A stretch of 64,000 nt of DNA from JBBROS01 sp965260995 (GCA_965260995.1 CBDHCD010000002.1:248001-312000); one strand, 5' to 3'. Counted from the stretch's first letter, positions 52,439-61,890 are shown. Notes: generated by a model not told the origin, from the sequence alone. Program-made: numbers and translations.

Positions 52439-52719
52439 ATGAACTGCCCGCGCAAGAACCCCAGCGCCGGCAACGGCTTCCACGCCCGCGGCAGGTCCGC
52501 CGGCCGGATCGGCGCCACGCTGTACCGCGGCGCCGGCTGCCGACAAGACTGCAGCAGCCCGGCGTAGGCCCTGATCTGCTGCTCCCGCCACGCCCTGTCA
52601 GCCAACGCCCGCTCCCGGCTCGGGAAGATTTCCGCCACGCGGGTCATCCGCCCCACCGACGCGACGACCGCCCACAACGTGTCGTCCCGCCGCGGCCGGA
52701 ACTCGACGACGGCGCTCAA
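52435..52719 (-). CDS. Hypothetical protein, ends inside repeat element
   Basis: This 94-residue frame reads sensibly: LSAVVEFRPRRDDTLWAVVASVGRMTRVAEIFPSRERALADRAWREQQIRAYAGLL then SVAPIRPADLPRAWKPLPALGFLRG. A conserved domain is not recognised. TTG 52719 is the likely start; no ATG is in the proper place and the region upstream looks non-coding. Its TAG stop (52435-52437) is within the palindromic element, so the original end may have been altered by insertion. Confidence 0.5.
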   Translation of the reverse strand: MSAVVEFRPRRDDTLWAVVASVGRMTRVAEIFPSRERALADRAWREQQIRAYAGLLQSCRQPAPRYSVAPIRPADLPRAWKPLPALGFLRGQFI

Positions 52720-52918
52720 CCCACGGCGCTCATGCAGGGTGCTGCGGCATCCGGTGCCCCTTTCGACACCCGATATTGGCAGGTCGGCGCGCCCCGGCAA
52801 GTCACTTCGGCGACGCCGCCCTGTCAACCAACCCATGACAAGCCCGCGCTTGTAACGGACCGCCCACTTCTTGTACAGCGGCCCGGCACGCCGTCGTGCG
52901 GCCAGCGGGAGAACGAGG

Positions 52919-53947
52919 ATGAAGGGTCACAGGGTCGTGGTGGTCGGTGCCACGGGTGCTGTCGGGCGCGAGATCCTCAAGACCCTCGCCGAGCGCGACT
53001 TCCCGGCCAGCGAGGTCGCCGCCGTGGCGTCCGCCCGCTCGGCCGGCCAGGAGGTCAGCTTCGGCGACAAGCAGGTGCTCAAGGTCCGCAACCTCGACAC
53101 CTTCGACTTTAAAGGCTGGGACATTGGCCTGTTCAGCCCCGGCGCCAGCGTCAGCGCCGTCCACGCCCCCCGCGCCGCCGCCGCCGGCTGCCTCGTCATC
53201 GACAACACGAGCCAGTTCCGCATGGAGCACGACGTGCCCCTCGTCGTCCCGGAGGTGAACCCCCACGCCCTGTCGCGCATCCGCCGCGGCATCGTCGCCA
53301 ACCCGAACTGCAGCACCATCCAGATGGTCGTGGCCCTCAAGCCGCTGCACGACAAGTTCCGCGTCAAGCGCGTCGTCGTCGCCACCTACCAGTCCGTCAG
53401 CGGCGCCGGCAAGGACGGCATGGACGAGCTGTGGTCGCAATCCCGCGCCATCTACGTCAACGACCCGGTCAAGCCCCAGGAGTTCACCAAGCAGATCGCC
53501 TTCAACTGCATTCCCCACATCGACCGCTTCATGGAGGACGGCTCGACCAAGGAGGAGTGGAAGATGGCCGTCGAAACCCGCAAGATCCTCGGCCCCGACA
53601 TCCTCGTCGCCGCCACCTGCGTCCGCGTCCCGGTGTTTATCGGCCACGCCGAGGCCGTCAACGCCGAGTTCCACGACCCCGTCACCGTCAGCGAGGCCCG
53701 CGCCCTGCTGCGCGACGCCCCGGGCGTCGTGGTGCAGGACAGCCGCGACGACGGCGGCTACACCACGCCGCTCGACTGCGTCGGTGAGGACGCCACCTAC
53801 GTCAGCCGCATCCGCAAGGACCCGACGGTCGAGCACGGCCTGCAGTTCTGGTGCGTGTCGGACAACCTGCGCAAGGGCGCGGCGCTGAACGCGGTGCAGA
53901 TCGCCGAGGCCGTGGTGGCGCAGGGCCTGCTGAAGCGGGTCGCCTGA
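52919..53947 (+). CDS. asd: Aspartate-semialdehyde dehydrogenase
   Basis: This 342-residue enzyme reduces aspartyl phosphate in the lysine/threonine/methionine branch. VVVGATGAVGREILKTL binds NADP; the catalytic cysteine is in NPNCSTIQMV; RVPVFIGHAEAVNAEF carries the active-site histidine. GGGAGAACGAGG precedes ATG 52919. An upstream start would add 16 residues. It is convergent with blh. Confidence 0.95.
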   Translation: MKGHRVVVVGATGAVGREILKTLAERDFPASEVAAVASARSAGQEVSFGDKQVLKVRNLDTFDFKGWDIGLFSPGASVSAVHAPRAAAAGCLVIDNTSQFRMEHDVPLVVPEVNPHALSRIRRGIVANPNCSTIQMVVALKPLHDKFRVKRVVVATYQSVSGAGKDGMDELWSQSRAIYVNDPVKPQEFTKQIAFNCIPHIDRFMEDGSTKEEWKMAVETRKILGPDILVAATCVRVPVFIGHAEAVNAEFHDPVTVSEARALLRDAPGVVVQDSRDDGGYTTPLDCVGEDATYVSRIRKDPTVEHGLQFWCVSDNLRKGAALNAVQIAEAVVAQGLLKRVA

Positions 53948-53971
53948 CGCCCAAGTGTCGCCGGGGCCGGG

Positions 53972-54886
53972 TCACGCCGCCCGCTGCTCGCGCCGGGTCA
54001 GCCAGGCGTCAAGCAGCATGTGTGGCAAGGTCAGCGCCGACAGCACTTGGATGGTGAGCGACAACAGCCGCGACGGTGCCGGGCCGCCATACAACGGCCA
54101 CAGCGCGGCCCCGATGGCCAGCGTCAGCGCCGTGATCGGCAGCGCCAACACGGTGGCGCTGCGCCTGTCCCGCACCCGCGGCGCGCGGCGTGCATTGCCG
54201 ATCAGCGCCGCCACGTGCGCCGGGGCGTGGACGCATACGAAGTAGATCGCGAACGCCGTCAACGGCGGCAGCGCCACGAACAGGGCCGCCAACCCCCCGG
54301 TCAGTGCCACGCCCCCGCCGCGCCGCCACGCCCGCCCGGCCCAAACAACGGCCAATGCCCCCCAACCGAGCGATGCCGCCCACAACCAGCCCGGCGGGCC
54401 ATCGAGCGGCACCCCCGCCACGGTCCCGAACACCAGCGCGGTCGGCCCCGGCCGCGCCAGCACCGCCATCGCGATCGGCAATCCGCCTTTAGCCAGGATC
54501 TCGACCCACCCGCCCGCGGGCCCGGCGTCCTCCGACCCGAAATGCCATGCCGAGGCCGCCAGGAACGCCGCCAGCGTCGGCACTGGCGCTGCGTGCCAGC
54601 AGGCCAGCACGGCGGCGAACAACGCCATGTAGGGCAGCGAGAACGCCGCGAACCACCCTCGCCCGAGCCGAGGCCGCAGCAACGCCCGCGCGATCTCGCC
54701 ATCCAGCGCCCCGTGCGGCACGCCGAGCAGGATCACCGCTGCCAGCGCGCAGAACCAAGTCCAGGGCCAGGGCAGCAAGGCGCTGAGCGCCAGGGCCGGG
54801 GCGGCCAGCCACACCGGCCGTGGGCCGTCCCATCCCGGCCGCGGCAGGCCGGGCCGGGCCACCGGCGCGTCGATGGCCCGGCCCAT
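53972..54886 (-). CDS. blh: Brp/Blh family beta-carotene 15,15'-dioxygenase
   Basis: This 304-residue polytopic membrane protein cleaves beta-carotene to retinal. The iron-ligand motifs are LLGVPHGALDGE (about 53-64), SAWHFGSED, VCVHAPAHVAAL and LPHMLLDAW, all conserved. ATG 54886 starts four bases after the rhodopsin stop, so both are one operon. The C40 pathway needed for beta-carotene is not in the window. The enzyme supplies retinal to the rhodopsin. Confidence 0.9.
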   Translation of the reverse strand: MGRAIDAPVARPGLPRPGWDGPRPVWLAAPALALSALLPWPWTWFCALAAVILLGVPHGALDGEIARALLRPRLGRGWFAAFSLPYMALFAAVLACWHAAPVPTLAAFLAASAWHFGSEDAGPAGGWVEILAKGGLPIAMAVLARPGPTALVFGTVAGVPLDGPPGWLWAASLGWGALAVVWAGRAWRRGGGVALTGGLAALFVALPPLTAFAIYFVCVHAPAHVAALIGNARRAPRVRDRRSATVLALPITALTLAIGAALWPLYGGPAPSRLLSLTIQVLSALTLPHMLLDAWLTRREQRAA

Positions 54887-54890
54887 CGCC

Positions 54891-55673
54891 TCAGGCCGCC
54901 GCGCGCGCGTAGCTCGGGCTGCCCTGCCCGATGCCTTGCCCGGCCCCTTGCCCGGCCAGGTCGCGCTCCGTCGTCTTCGACTCTTCGGACACCGCCACCA
55001 GCCCGTAGACCACCTTGGCCAGCACATCGAGCACGGCGATCACCAGCACGCTGGTCGCGTCGCTGACGATGCCGAGCCCGTCCGGCGCCACCGCCAGGAT
55101 CACCGGATACGCCAGCCACAGGATCGACAGCATGGTGGCGTTGCGGCGGTAGGTCGCCTGGATGTCGTCCCGCTCCTGCCGGCTGGCTTCGAGCTGCGTC
55201 ACCCAGATCACGTAATAAACGCCCAGGAACGCGACGCAGGAGATCGTGAACCACGCCCACTTCACCCAGCCCACCTCGGACGCCCCGAACGCGAACGCCG
55301 TCAGGATCATCATCACGTCGGCCAGCACCGCGCCGACCAGCGGCCCGGCCCGCATCTTGCTCGAATGCATCGACGTCAGCCCGAGCGACACCAGCAGCAG
55401 CGGCGTGGTGAACGTCCAGTCGATGTAGCGCGCGAAGTAGAACACCCGGGTCCCGGCCGCGCCGCCCGCGGCCGCCGCGTCGGTCGGCAGCATGACGAGG
55501 CCCTGCCCGCTCGCCATCGCGAAGTAAAGGCAGGCGGCGATGATCGGCACGATGCCGTGCAGCACCGTGTGCAGCCCTTCCGTCGGCGTGCGGCGCTTGC
55601 CCATCGCCAGGATCAGCAGCCCGCCCGCCACCATGACGAACGTCGTGATCCACAGGATTGAATTCGAACTCAT
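54891..55673 (-). CDS. Microbial rhodopsin, helix-C motif D-T-S
   Basis: This 260-residue, seven-helix retinal protein has helix C ARYIDWTFTTPLLLVSLG: R82, D85 (counterion), T89 and S96 in place of the usual proton donor. In helix G, LDVLAKVVYG carries D216 and the retinal-binding K220. Leu at the position equal to BR L93/PR L105 predicts green absorption. At the release group, D198 replaces BR E194, and BR E204 is Ser. GGGACGGAG precedes ATG 55673. It is a probable outward proton pump with slow reprotonation, or a light sensor. Co-transcribed with blh. Confidence 0.93.
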   Translation of the reverse strand: MSSNSILWITTFVMVAGGLLILAMGKRRTPTEGLHTVLHGIVPIIAACLYFAMASGQGLVMLPTDAAAAGGAAGTRVFYFARYIDWTFTTPLLLVSLGLTSMHSSKMRAGPLVGAVLADVMMILTAFAFGASEVGWVKWAWFTISCVAFLGVYYVIWVTQLEASRQERDDIQATYRRNATMLSILWLAYPVILAVAPDGLGIVSDATSVLVIAVLDVLAKVVYGLVAVSEESKTTERDLAGQGAGQGIGQGSPSYARAAA

Positions 55674-55859
55674 CGGCTCCGTCCCTTTTTCAGAGTAGGA
55701 CGGAGAAAAAGGCAGAGATTCTTGGCGCACAACCAAGCGCCGGATCACCAATACGTAAACTCTCGGATTCTTGAGTTACAAAAAATTAATGTTTAATTTC
55801 CATACCTTACGACCGCTGAACCGGTTGCGAAGCGCGGCTTCGGCCCCAGTCCGCCGCCG
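55674..55859 (-). promoter_or_regulatory. Upstream region of rhodopsin-blh operon
   Basis: This 186-bp spacer contains an AT-rich tract (55770-55803) likely to include the promoter on the minus strand; TTGTAA is followed 17 bases on by TTACGT. CCTTTTTC (55684-55691) and GAAAAAGG (55705-55712) form a perfect 8-bp inverted repeat next to the ribosome site, so a leader hairpin could affect translation. Confidence 0.5.
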
Positions 55860-56732
55860 TCACCGCGTCGGGCGCGGCGGCGTCGCCGCGTAGTCGTAGA
55901 ACCCCCGCCCGTTCTTGCGCCCGAGCCACCCGGCCTCGACGTATTTCACCAGCAACGGGCAAGGCCGGTACTTCGTGTCCGACAATCCGCTGTGCAGCAC
56001 CTGCATGATGCTAAGGCACGTGTCGAGGCCGATGAAGTCGGCCAGCTCCAGCGGCCCCATCGGATGGTTGGCGCCCAGCTTCATCGCGTTGTCGATGCTC
56101 GCGATCGTGCCCACGCCTTCGTACAGCGCGTACACCGCCTCGTTGATCATCGGCACCAGGACGCGGTTGACGATGAATGCCGGGAAATCCTCCGACACGG
56201 ACGTCGTCTTGCCCAGCTTCGCCGCCAGCGCCTGCGTCGCCTGGAATGTCGGCTCGTCGGTGGCGATGCCCCGGATCACCTCCACCAGCTTCATCACCGG
56301 CACCGGGTTCATGAAGTGCATCCCGATGAACTTCTCCGGCCGGTCCGTGCCGGCCCCGAGCCGGGTGATGCTGATGCTGCTGGTGTTGCTGGCCACGATG
56401 CACTCGGGGCGCAGGTGCGGGGTCATCGCCTTGTAGATGAGCCGCTTGACCTCCTCCTTCTCCGTCGCCGCCTCGATCACCAGGTCCGCCGTTCCGAACG
56501 CCGCGTAGTCGAGCCCGGTCGAGATGCGCGACAGCGCCGCCTCCTTCTGCTCGCCGGTGATGGCACCCTTGACAACCTGCCGGTCCAGGCCGCGCCCCAG
56601 CGCCGTCCGCGCCTTGTCGAGCGCCTCGGCCTTGGCGTCCACCATCGCCACGTCGAGGCCGGCCAATGCGCACACTTGCGCGATGCCGCCGCCCATCTGC
56701 CCGGCGCCGACGACGCCCACCCGCTCGATCAA
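55860..56732 (-). CDS. hbd: 3-hydroxybutyryl-CoA dehydrogenase
   Basis: This 290-residue NAD(P)-dependent enzyme oxidises 3-hydroxyacyl-CoA. VGVVGAGQMGGGIAQVCA binds the cofactor, HFMNPVPVMKLVEVI holds the catalytic histidine, and NHPMGPLELADFIGLD is in the C-terminal domain. TTG 56732 gives the usual LIERVGVVGAG beginning with GGACAGGGG before it; TTG 56759 would add nine residues. It is downstream of etfB-etfA, as in related genomes. Confidence 0.93.
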   Translation of the reverse strand: MIERVGVVGAGQMGGGIAQVCALAGLDVAMVDAKAEALDKARTALGRGLDRQVVKGAITGEQKEAALSRISTGLDYAAFGTADLVIEAATEKEEVKRLIYKAMTPHLRPECIVASNTSSISITRLGAGTDRPEKFIGMHFMNPVPVMKLVEVIRGIATDEPTFQATQALAAKLGKTTSVSEDFPAFIVNRVLVPMINEAVYALYEGVGTIASIDNAMKLGANHPMGPLELADFIGLDTCLSIMQVLHSGLSDTKYRPCPLLVKYVEAGWLGRKNGRGFYDYAATPPRPTR

Positions 56733-56761
56733 CGGCCGCCCCTGTCCGGCCCCACCCAAAC

Positions 56762-57715
56762 CTATGCCGGCCGGTCCAGCTCCGTCTTCAGCTCCGGCAA
56801 AATGGTGAACAGGTCGCCGACCAGGCCGTAGTCCGCCACCTGGAAAATCGGCGCTTCCTCGTCCTTGTTGATGGCGACGATGATCTTGCTGTCCTTCATC
56901 CCGGCCAGGTGCTGGATCGCCCCCGAGATGCCGACCGCCATGTAAAGCTCCGGCGCCACGATCTTGCCGGTCTGCCCCACCTGATAGTCATTCGGCACGT
57001 AGCCCGCGTCCACCGCCGCCCGCGACGCGCCCACCGCCGCGTTCAGCGCGTCGGCGATCGGCTCGATCAGCTTGAAGTTCTCGCCGTTCTGCATCCCGCG
57101 CCCGCCGGAGATCACCACCCGCGCCGCCGTCAGCTCCGGCCGCTCGCTGGTCGACAGCTCCGCCGACACGAACCGCGATCCGCCCGGGTTTTCGCCCCCC
57201 GGGTTTTCGCCCATCGACACCGGCTCGATCACCGCCTCGCCGCCCTCGGCCGGCACCGGGTCGAAGCTCGCGGCGCGCACCGTGATGACCTTCTTCGCGT
57301 CGCTGGAGCGCACCGTGGCCATCGCGTTGCCGGCGAAGATCGGCCGCACGAACGTGTCCGCGTCCTCGACCGCCGCGATGTCGCTGATCGGCTGCACGTC
57401 GAGCAGCGCCGCGACCCGCGGCATCACGTTCTTGCCGATCGCGCTGCTGGCCGCGAACAGGTGGTCATGGTGCCCGGCCATCTGCACCAGCAGCGCCGCC
57501 AGCGGCTCCGCCAGCGAGTGCGCCAACGCCGGGCTGTCGGCGACGTGGACCTTCGTCACCCCCTTGAGCTTGGCCGCCGCCGCCGCCGCCGCGTCGAGCC
57601 CTTCGCCCGCCACCAGCACGTGCACCTCGCCGAGCGCGCCCGCCGCCGCCACCGCGCTGCGGGACGGCTGCTTGATCTCGCCGTTCTCATGGTCGAGCAG
57701 CACCAGGGATGCCAT
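56762..57715 (-). CDS. etfA: Electron transfer flavoprotein alpha subunit
   Basis: This 317-residue protein binds FAD in its C-terminal domain (VISGGRGM, YVPNDYQVGQTGKIVAPELYMAVGISGAIQHLAGM). It passes electrons from acyl-CoA dehydrogenases to ETF-QO. A short exact duplication (GENPGGENPGG) lies in a loop near residue 170-180. It follows etfB by two bases and precedes hbd. Confidence 0.95.
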   Translation of the reverse strand: MASLVLLDHENGEIKQPSRSAVAAAGALGEVHVLVAGEGLDAAAAAAAKLKGVTKVHVADSPALAHSLAEPLAALLVQMAGHHDHLFAASSAIGKNVMPRVAALLDVQPISDIAAVEDADTFVRPIFAGNAMATVRSSDAKKVITVRAASFDPVPAEGGEAVIEPVSMGENPGGENPGGSRFVSAELSTSERPELTAARVVISGGRGMQNGENFKLIEPIADALNAAVGASRAAVDAGYVPNDYQVGQTGKIVAPELYMAVGISGAIQHLAGMKDSKIIVAINKDEEAPIFQVADYGLVGDLFTILPELKTELDRPA

Positions 57716-57717
57716 CG

Positions 57718-58467
57718 CTAGATCACCTTCGCTTCTGTTCGCAGTTTCTGCACCAGTTCCGCCACCGAGCCGACCTTCTGCCCCGCCTGTCGCTTCGCCG
57801 GCTCGGCGACGCTGACCAGCTGCAGCCGCGGCGCCGGGTCAACGCCCAGATCCTCCGGCTTCAGCGTCTCGATCGGCTTCTTCCGCGCCTTCATGATGTT
57901 CGGCAGGCTGGCATAGCGCGGCTCGTTCAGCCGCAGGTCGGTGGTGATGACGGCCGGCAGGTCGAGCGAGATCGTCTCCAGCCCGCCGTCCACCTCGCGC
58001 GTCACCGTCATCGTCTCGCCCTCGACGGCGAGCTTGCTCGCGAACGTGCCCTGCGGCCAGCCCAGCAACGCCGCCAGCATCTGCCCGGTCGCGTTCATGT
58101 CGTCGTCGATCGCCTGCTTGCCCATGATCACGAGGCCCGGCTGCTCCTTGGCCACCAGGGCCTTCAGCAGCTTGGCCACCGCCAACGGCTGCAGCTCCAC
58201 GTCCGTCTGCACCAGCACGCCGCGGTCCGCCCCCATCGCGAGCGCGGTGCGGATCGTCTCGGCGCAGGCCGCGACCCCCATGCTGACGGCGATGATCTCG
58301 GTCGCGACCCCCTTCTCCTTGAGCCGCACCGCTTCCTCGACCGCGATCTCGTCGAACGGATTCATCGACATCTTGACCCCGGCGGTCTCGACGCCGGTGC
58401 CGTCCGACTTCACCCGGACCTTGACGTTGTAATCGACGACGCGCTTGACGGGGACGAGGAGCTTCAT
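57718..58467 (-). CDS. etfB: Electron transfer flavoprotein beta subunit
   Basis: This 249-residue protein starts MKLLVPVKRVVDYNVKVRV, has MNPFDEIAVEEAVRLKEKG, GKQAIDDDMNATGQMLAALLGW and the ETF-beta signature region VTREVDGGLETISLDLPAVITTDLRLNEPRYASLPNIMKARKKPIE (dehydrogenase recognition loop). It pairs with EtfA. It is the first gene of etfB-etfA-hbd. Confidence 0.95.
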   Translation of the reverse strand: MKLLVPVKRVVDYNVKVRVKSDGTGVETAGVKMSMNPFDEIAVEEAVRLKEKGVATEIIAVSMGVAACAETIRTALAMGADRGVLVQTDVELQPLAVAKLLKALVAKEQPGLVIMGKQAIDDDMNATGQMLAALLGWPQGTFASKLAVEGETMTVTREVDGGLETISLDLPAVITTDLRLNEPRYASLPNIMKARKKPIETLKPEDLGVDPAPRLQLVSVAEPAKRQAGQKVGSVAELVQKLRTEAKVI

Positions 58468-58606
58468 GCGTCAGGCCACCTTGTTGCCGGCGCGCGGCGC
58501 GCGCGGGGAGGACGATTTGACGGGACGATAACCCAATCTGCCTGCTGTGTCTCGGCCGGGCCAAGAACGCCAGCGCCGCGGCCCACCTCGCGGCCTAAGC
58601 CTAGGC

Positions 58607-58801
58607 TCAGCCGCGGATCAGCCACATCAGCAGCACGAAGAGCCCGAGCGCCGTGCCCTGGATCATCACCCGCCACCGCATCAGCGCGTTGGAGCGGTCC
58701 GGGTTGCCGCCGCCCCGCACGATGCCGACCATGCCGGCGAACAGCGTCGCCAACGTCGCCAACATCGCCAAGCCCGTGAGGATTGCTACGAACGTGATCA
58801 T
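58607..58801 (-). CDS. Small HIG1-domain-type twin-transmembrane protein
   Basis: This 64-residue protein has two membrane helices (1-27 and 45-62) joined by GGGNPDRSNALMRWRVMIQG, the loop conserved in HIG1-domain proteins, which assist respiratory complexes. The start at ATG 58801 is the only reasonable one. It lies upstream of etfB, as in many alphaproteobacteria, but a 139-base gap leaves joint transcription open. No cobO-type gene is beside it here. Confidence 0.82.
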   Translation of the reverse strand: MITFVAILTGLAMLATLATLFAGMVGIVRGGGNPDRSNALMRWRVMIQGTALGLFVLLMWLIRG

Positions 58802-58873
58802 GATATTGAGATGGTCAGGCCAGGCCGCTTGTCCATCCCCGCCGCCGAGGCGCGCGCCCGAACCGTGCTGCCG

Positions 58874-61792
58874 TCAGAACCCGCCCGTCATCGCCCTGAT
58901 CCGCCCGGCCAGCGCCTCCAGCGCGAACGGCTTCGTCAGCACCTGCGTCTCCGGCGCGACGTGGCCGTGGCTCAGCACCGCGGTCTCGGCATAGCCCGTG
59001 ATGAACAGCACCCGCAGTTCCGGCCGCAGCGCCCGGCCCGCCTCCGCCACCTGCCGCCCGTTCATCCCCCCGGGCAGCCCCACGTCGGTGATCAGCAGGT
59101 CGATCCGCGCGTCCGAGCGCAGCACCCGCAGCCCCGCCGCCCCGTCCGCCGCCTCCACCGCCGCGTAGCCCAGCTCCGTCAGCACCTCGCTCACCAGCGT
59201 CCGCACCGTCGGCTCGTCGTCCACCACCAGCACCGTCTCGCCCCCCGCCGCCCGCGGCGCGTGCGCCAGGTCCGGCAGCGCCTCGGCCGCGTCCGCCTCC
59301 CCGTGGTGCCGCGGCAGGTAAAGCCACACCGCCGTGCCCCCGCCCATCTCGGAGTAGATCCGCGCCTGCCCGCCCGACTGCCGCGCGAAGCCGTAGATCA
59401 TCGACAGCCCCAGCCCCGTCCCCTCGCCCAGCGGCTTGGTCGTGAAGAACGGGTCGAACGCCCGCGCCGCCACGTCCGCCGGCATCCCCGTCCCGTCGTC
59501 GCTCACGCACAGCGTCAAGTACTCGCCCGGCGCGACGCCGAACGCCCGCCCCGTCCGCGCGTCCACCCGCTTGTTCGCCGTCTCCACCACCAGCGTGCCG
59601 CCCCCCGGCATCGCGTCCCGGGCGTTGAGGCACAGGTTGAGCAGCGCGTTCTCCAGCTGGTTCGGGTCCACCAGCGCCGGCCACAGCCCCGCCGCCGCCG
59701 CGACCTCCACCGTGATCGCCGGCCCCATCGTGCGCCGGATCAGCTCCTCCATCGCGCCCACCAGCCGGTTCACGTCCGTCGGCTTCGGCTCCAGCGTTTG
59801 CCGGCGCGAGAACGCCAGCAGCCGGTGCGTCAGCGCCGCCGCCCGCTGCGCCGCCTCCTGCGCCATCGTCACGTAGCGGTCGAGCGCGCCGAGCCGGCCC
59901 TGCGCCACCCGCGCCTGCAGCAGCTCCAGGCTGCCGGTGATGCCGGTCAGCAGGTTGTTGAAGTCGTGGGCCAGCCCGCCGGTGAGCTGCCCCACCGCCT
60001 CCATCTTCTGCGACTGGCGCAGCTGCTCTTCCAGCCGGCGCAGCTCGGTGATGTCCCGCCCGACGATGTGCAGCAGCCCGCCCGACGGCACCGCGTCCCA
60101 CATCACCGTGCGCCGCCCGCCGTCCTTGCGGATCACGTGGTCGATGAAGTCGCTCACCGTGTCCCCCGCCGCCAGCCGCCGCAGCACCTGGTCCAGCTCG
60201 GCGTGGTCGGCCGCATCGATCAGCCCCACGAACGGCCAGGCGAGCAGCTCGGCCTCGCTCCAGCCCAGCATCCGCTCCCACGCCGGGTTGACCGACTTCA
60301 GGTAGCCGTCGAGGCCCGCCACCGCCATCAGGTCGCTGGTCGACGACCAGATGCGGTCCCGCTCGCCCGTCCGCTCCGCCACCGCTCGCTCCAGCGACTC
60401 GTTCAGCTCCCGCAGCCGGTCCTCCGCCTGCCTGCGCTCCGTCACGTCCTTGAACACGCCGACGAACCACCCGGCCTGCCCGGAAACGCCGGTCACCGGC
60501 TCGCACGTGCTCATGACCGTCCGGACCTCGCCGCCCGCCCGAACGACGCGGTACTCGGCGTCGAACTGCCCGAGGGCGGCGACCGCGGCGTAGGCCGCGG
60601 CGCGCACCCGTTCGCGGTCGTTGGGGTGGATGCGCGCGAACACCTCCTCGTCCCGCGTCCCCTCCCCCGGCCCGAAGCCGAACATGTCGCGGCCGCGGTC
60701 GTCGAGGCCCACCGTGCCGTCGTTCGGGTTCCAGTCGAACAGCCCGAGCCGCGCCACCGCCAGCGCTGCGCCCAGCCGCGTCTCGTTCTCGCGCCGGTCG
60801 GCCTCCGCCCGGTGCCGTTCGCTGACGTCGCGCGCGACGCCGACCAGCTGAAGCGGGCGCCCATCGGCGCGCGCCAGCGGCGCGAAGCTGATCTCCCACC
60901 ACCGCGGCGCCCCGGCCGCGTCCCGAAGCGCGCCTTGAAGCGCCCCCTCGATCCGCACGACCTCGCCCCGCCCGACCTCGCTCTGCCCCGCCCGGGTGAT
61001 CGCCGCCCGGATGCCGGCCTCGTCCCGCGCCGCCCACGACGCGGCGAAGGGCCGCCCGACGCCCTGCCCCGGCCCGCCGGCCTCCGCGAGCCGCACGCCC
61101 TGCTCGTTCATGAACCGGACGGTCCCGTCCGCGTCCATCACCGTCACCCAGTCCGGGCTGGCCGCCAGCACGCCCCGGGCGAACGCCTCGCGCGCCCGCG
61201 TCTCGTCCAGCACGCGCAGCCGGTCCACCGCCGCGGCCAGCAGGTTGGCGTAGGTGCGAAGGAACGAGACGTCGTGCTCGCCGAACGCCCGGCCCGCCCG
61301 GCTGTCCGCCTGCAGCACGCCGTACGGCGGCCGCCCCTTGCCCCCGATGATCACCACGTTGGCCAGCGAGCGGACCCCGTGGTCGAACAGGAAGCCCGGC
61401 ACGCTGAACCGCGCTTCCGCGTGGATGTCGTTCGAGATCACCGGCTCGTCGGTGCGCAGCGCGTGGCCCTCGGACGAACCCTCCTCCGCCGCGACCGTGA
61501 CCTCGCCCACGATGCCCGCTCGCCAGCCGACCCCCGCCTTGACCAGCAGCGTCCGCCCGTCCCTCTGCAGCTCCAGCACCTTGGCGAACTCGCTGCCCAG
61601 CGCCTCAGCCACGAGGCGACAGGCTTCCCGCAGGATCTCGTCCAGGTTCTCCGACCGCAGCGCCGCCTCGCCGAACCGCGCCAGCGCCGTCTGCTGCCGC
61701 AGCATCGCCGCGTGCTCCCCGGCCGGCGCGCCACCCGGCCGGTCGGCAGCCTCGCGCGCCGAGCCCACCTCGGCGCCGGCGTCCGTCACCAC
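58874..61792 (-). CDS. Hybrid sensor histidine kinase (GAF, three PAS, HisKA, HATPase, REC)
   Basis: This is a 972-residue soluble hybrid kinase: GAF (about 40-190), PAS domains (about 205-335, 345-465, 480-600), HisKA with GGLAHDFNNLLTGI, ATPase (LNARDAMPGGG, DDGTGMPAD, GTGLGLSMIYGF) and receiver (VLVVDDEPTVR; Asp in LLITDVGLPGG; TKPFALEAL). It begins with GTG 61792. The sensed signal is unknown. It faces away from the small HIG1-type gene's operon and is followed upstream by an antiporter gene on the same strand. Confidence 0.9.
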   Translation of the reverse strand: MVTDAGAEVGSAREAADRPGGAPAGEHAAMLRQQTALARFGEAALRSENLDEILREACRLVAEALGSEFAKVLELQRDGRTLLVKAGVGWRAGIVGEVTVAAEEGSSEGHALRTDEPVISNDIHAEARFSVPGFLFDHGVRSLANVVIIGGKGRPPYGVLQADSRAGRAFGEHDVSFLRTYANLLAAAVDRLRVLDETRAREAFARGVLAASPDWVTVMDADGTVRFMNEQGVRLAEAGGPGQGVGRPFAASWAARDEAGIRAAITRAGQSEVGRGEVVRIEGALQGALRDAAGAPRWWEISFAPLARADGRPLQLVGVARDVSERHRAEADRRENETRLGAALAVARLGLFDWNPNDGTVGLDDRGRDMFGFGPGEGTRDEEVFARIHPNDRERVRAAAYAAVAALGQFDAEYRVVRAGGEVRTVMSTCEPVTGVSGQAGWFVGVFKDVTERRQAEDRLRELNESLERAVAERTGERDRIWSSTSDLMAVAGLDGYLKSVNPAWERMLGWSEAELLAWPFVGLIDAADHAELDQVLRRLAAGDTVSDFIDHVIRKDGGRRTVMWDAVPSGGLLHIVGRDITELRRLEEQLRQSQKMEAVGQLTGGLAHDFNNLLTGITGSLELLQARVAQGRLGALDRYVTMAQEAAQRAAALTHRLLAFSRRQTLEPKPTDVNRLVGAMEELIRRTMGPAITVEVAAAAGLWPALVDPNQLENALLNLCLNARDAMPGGGTLVVETANKRVDARTGRAFGVAPGEYLTLCVSDDGTGMPADVAARAFDPFFTTKPLGEGTGLGLSMIYGFARQSGGQARIYSEMGGGTAVWLYLPRHHGEADAAEALPDLAHAPRAAGGETVLVVDDEPTVRTLVSEVLTELGYAAVEAADGAAGLRVLRSDARIDLLITDVGLPGGMNGRQVAEAGRALRPELRVLFITGYAETAVLSHGHVAPETQVLTKPFALEALAGRIRAMTGGF

Positions 61793-61890
61793 CGGACCCG
61801 CCCAAGCGATATGATGGCGTGCTGCCCGGCCATGAGCCTATCTATCCAGCCTCGCCTGGTCTGTCACATCACGGATTGTCAAGCCCCGCC

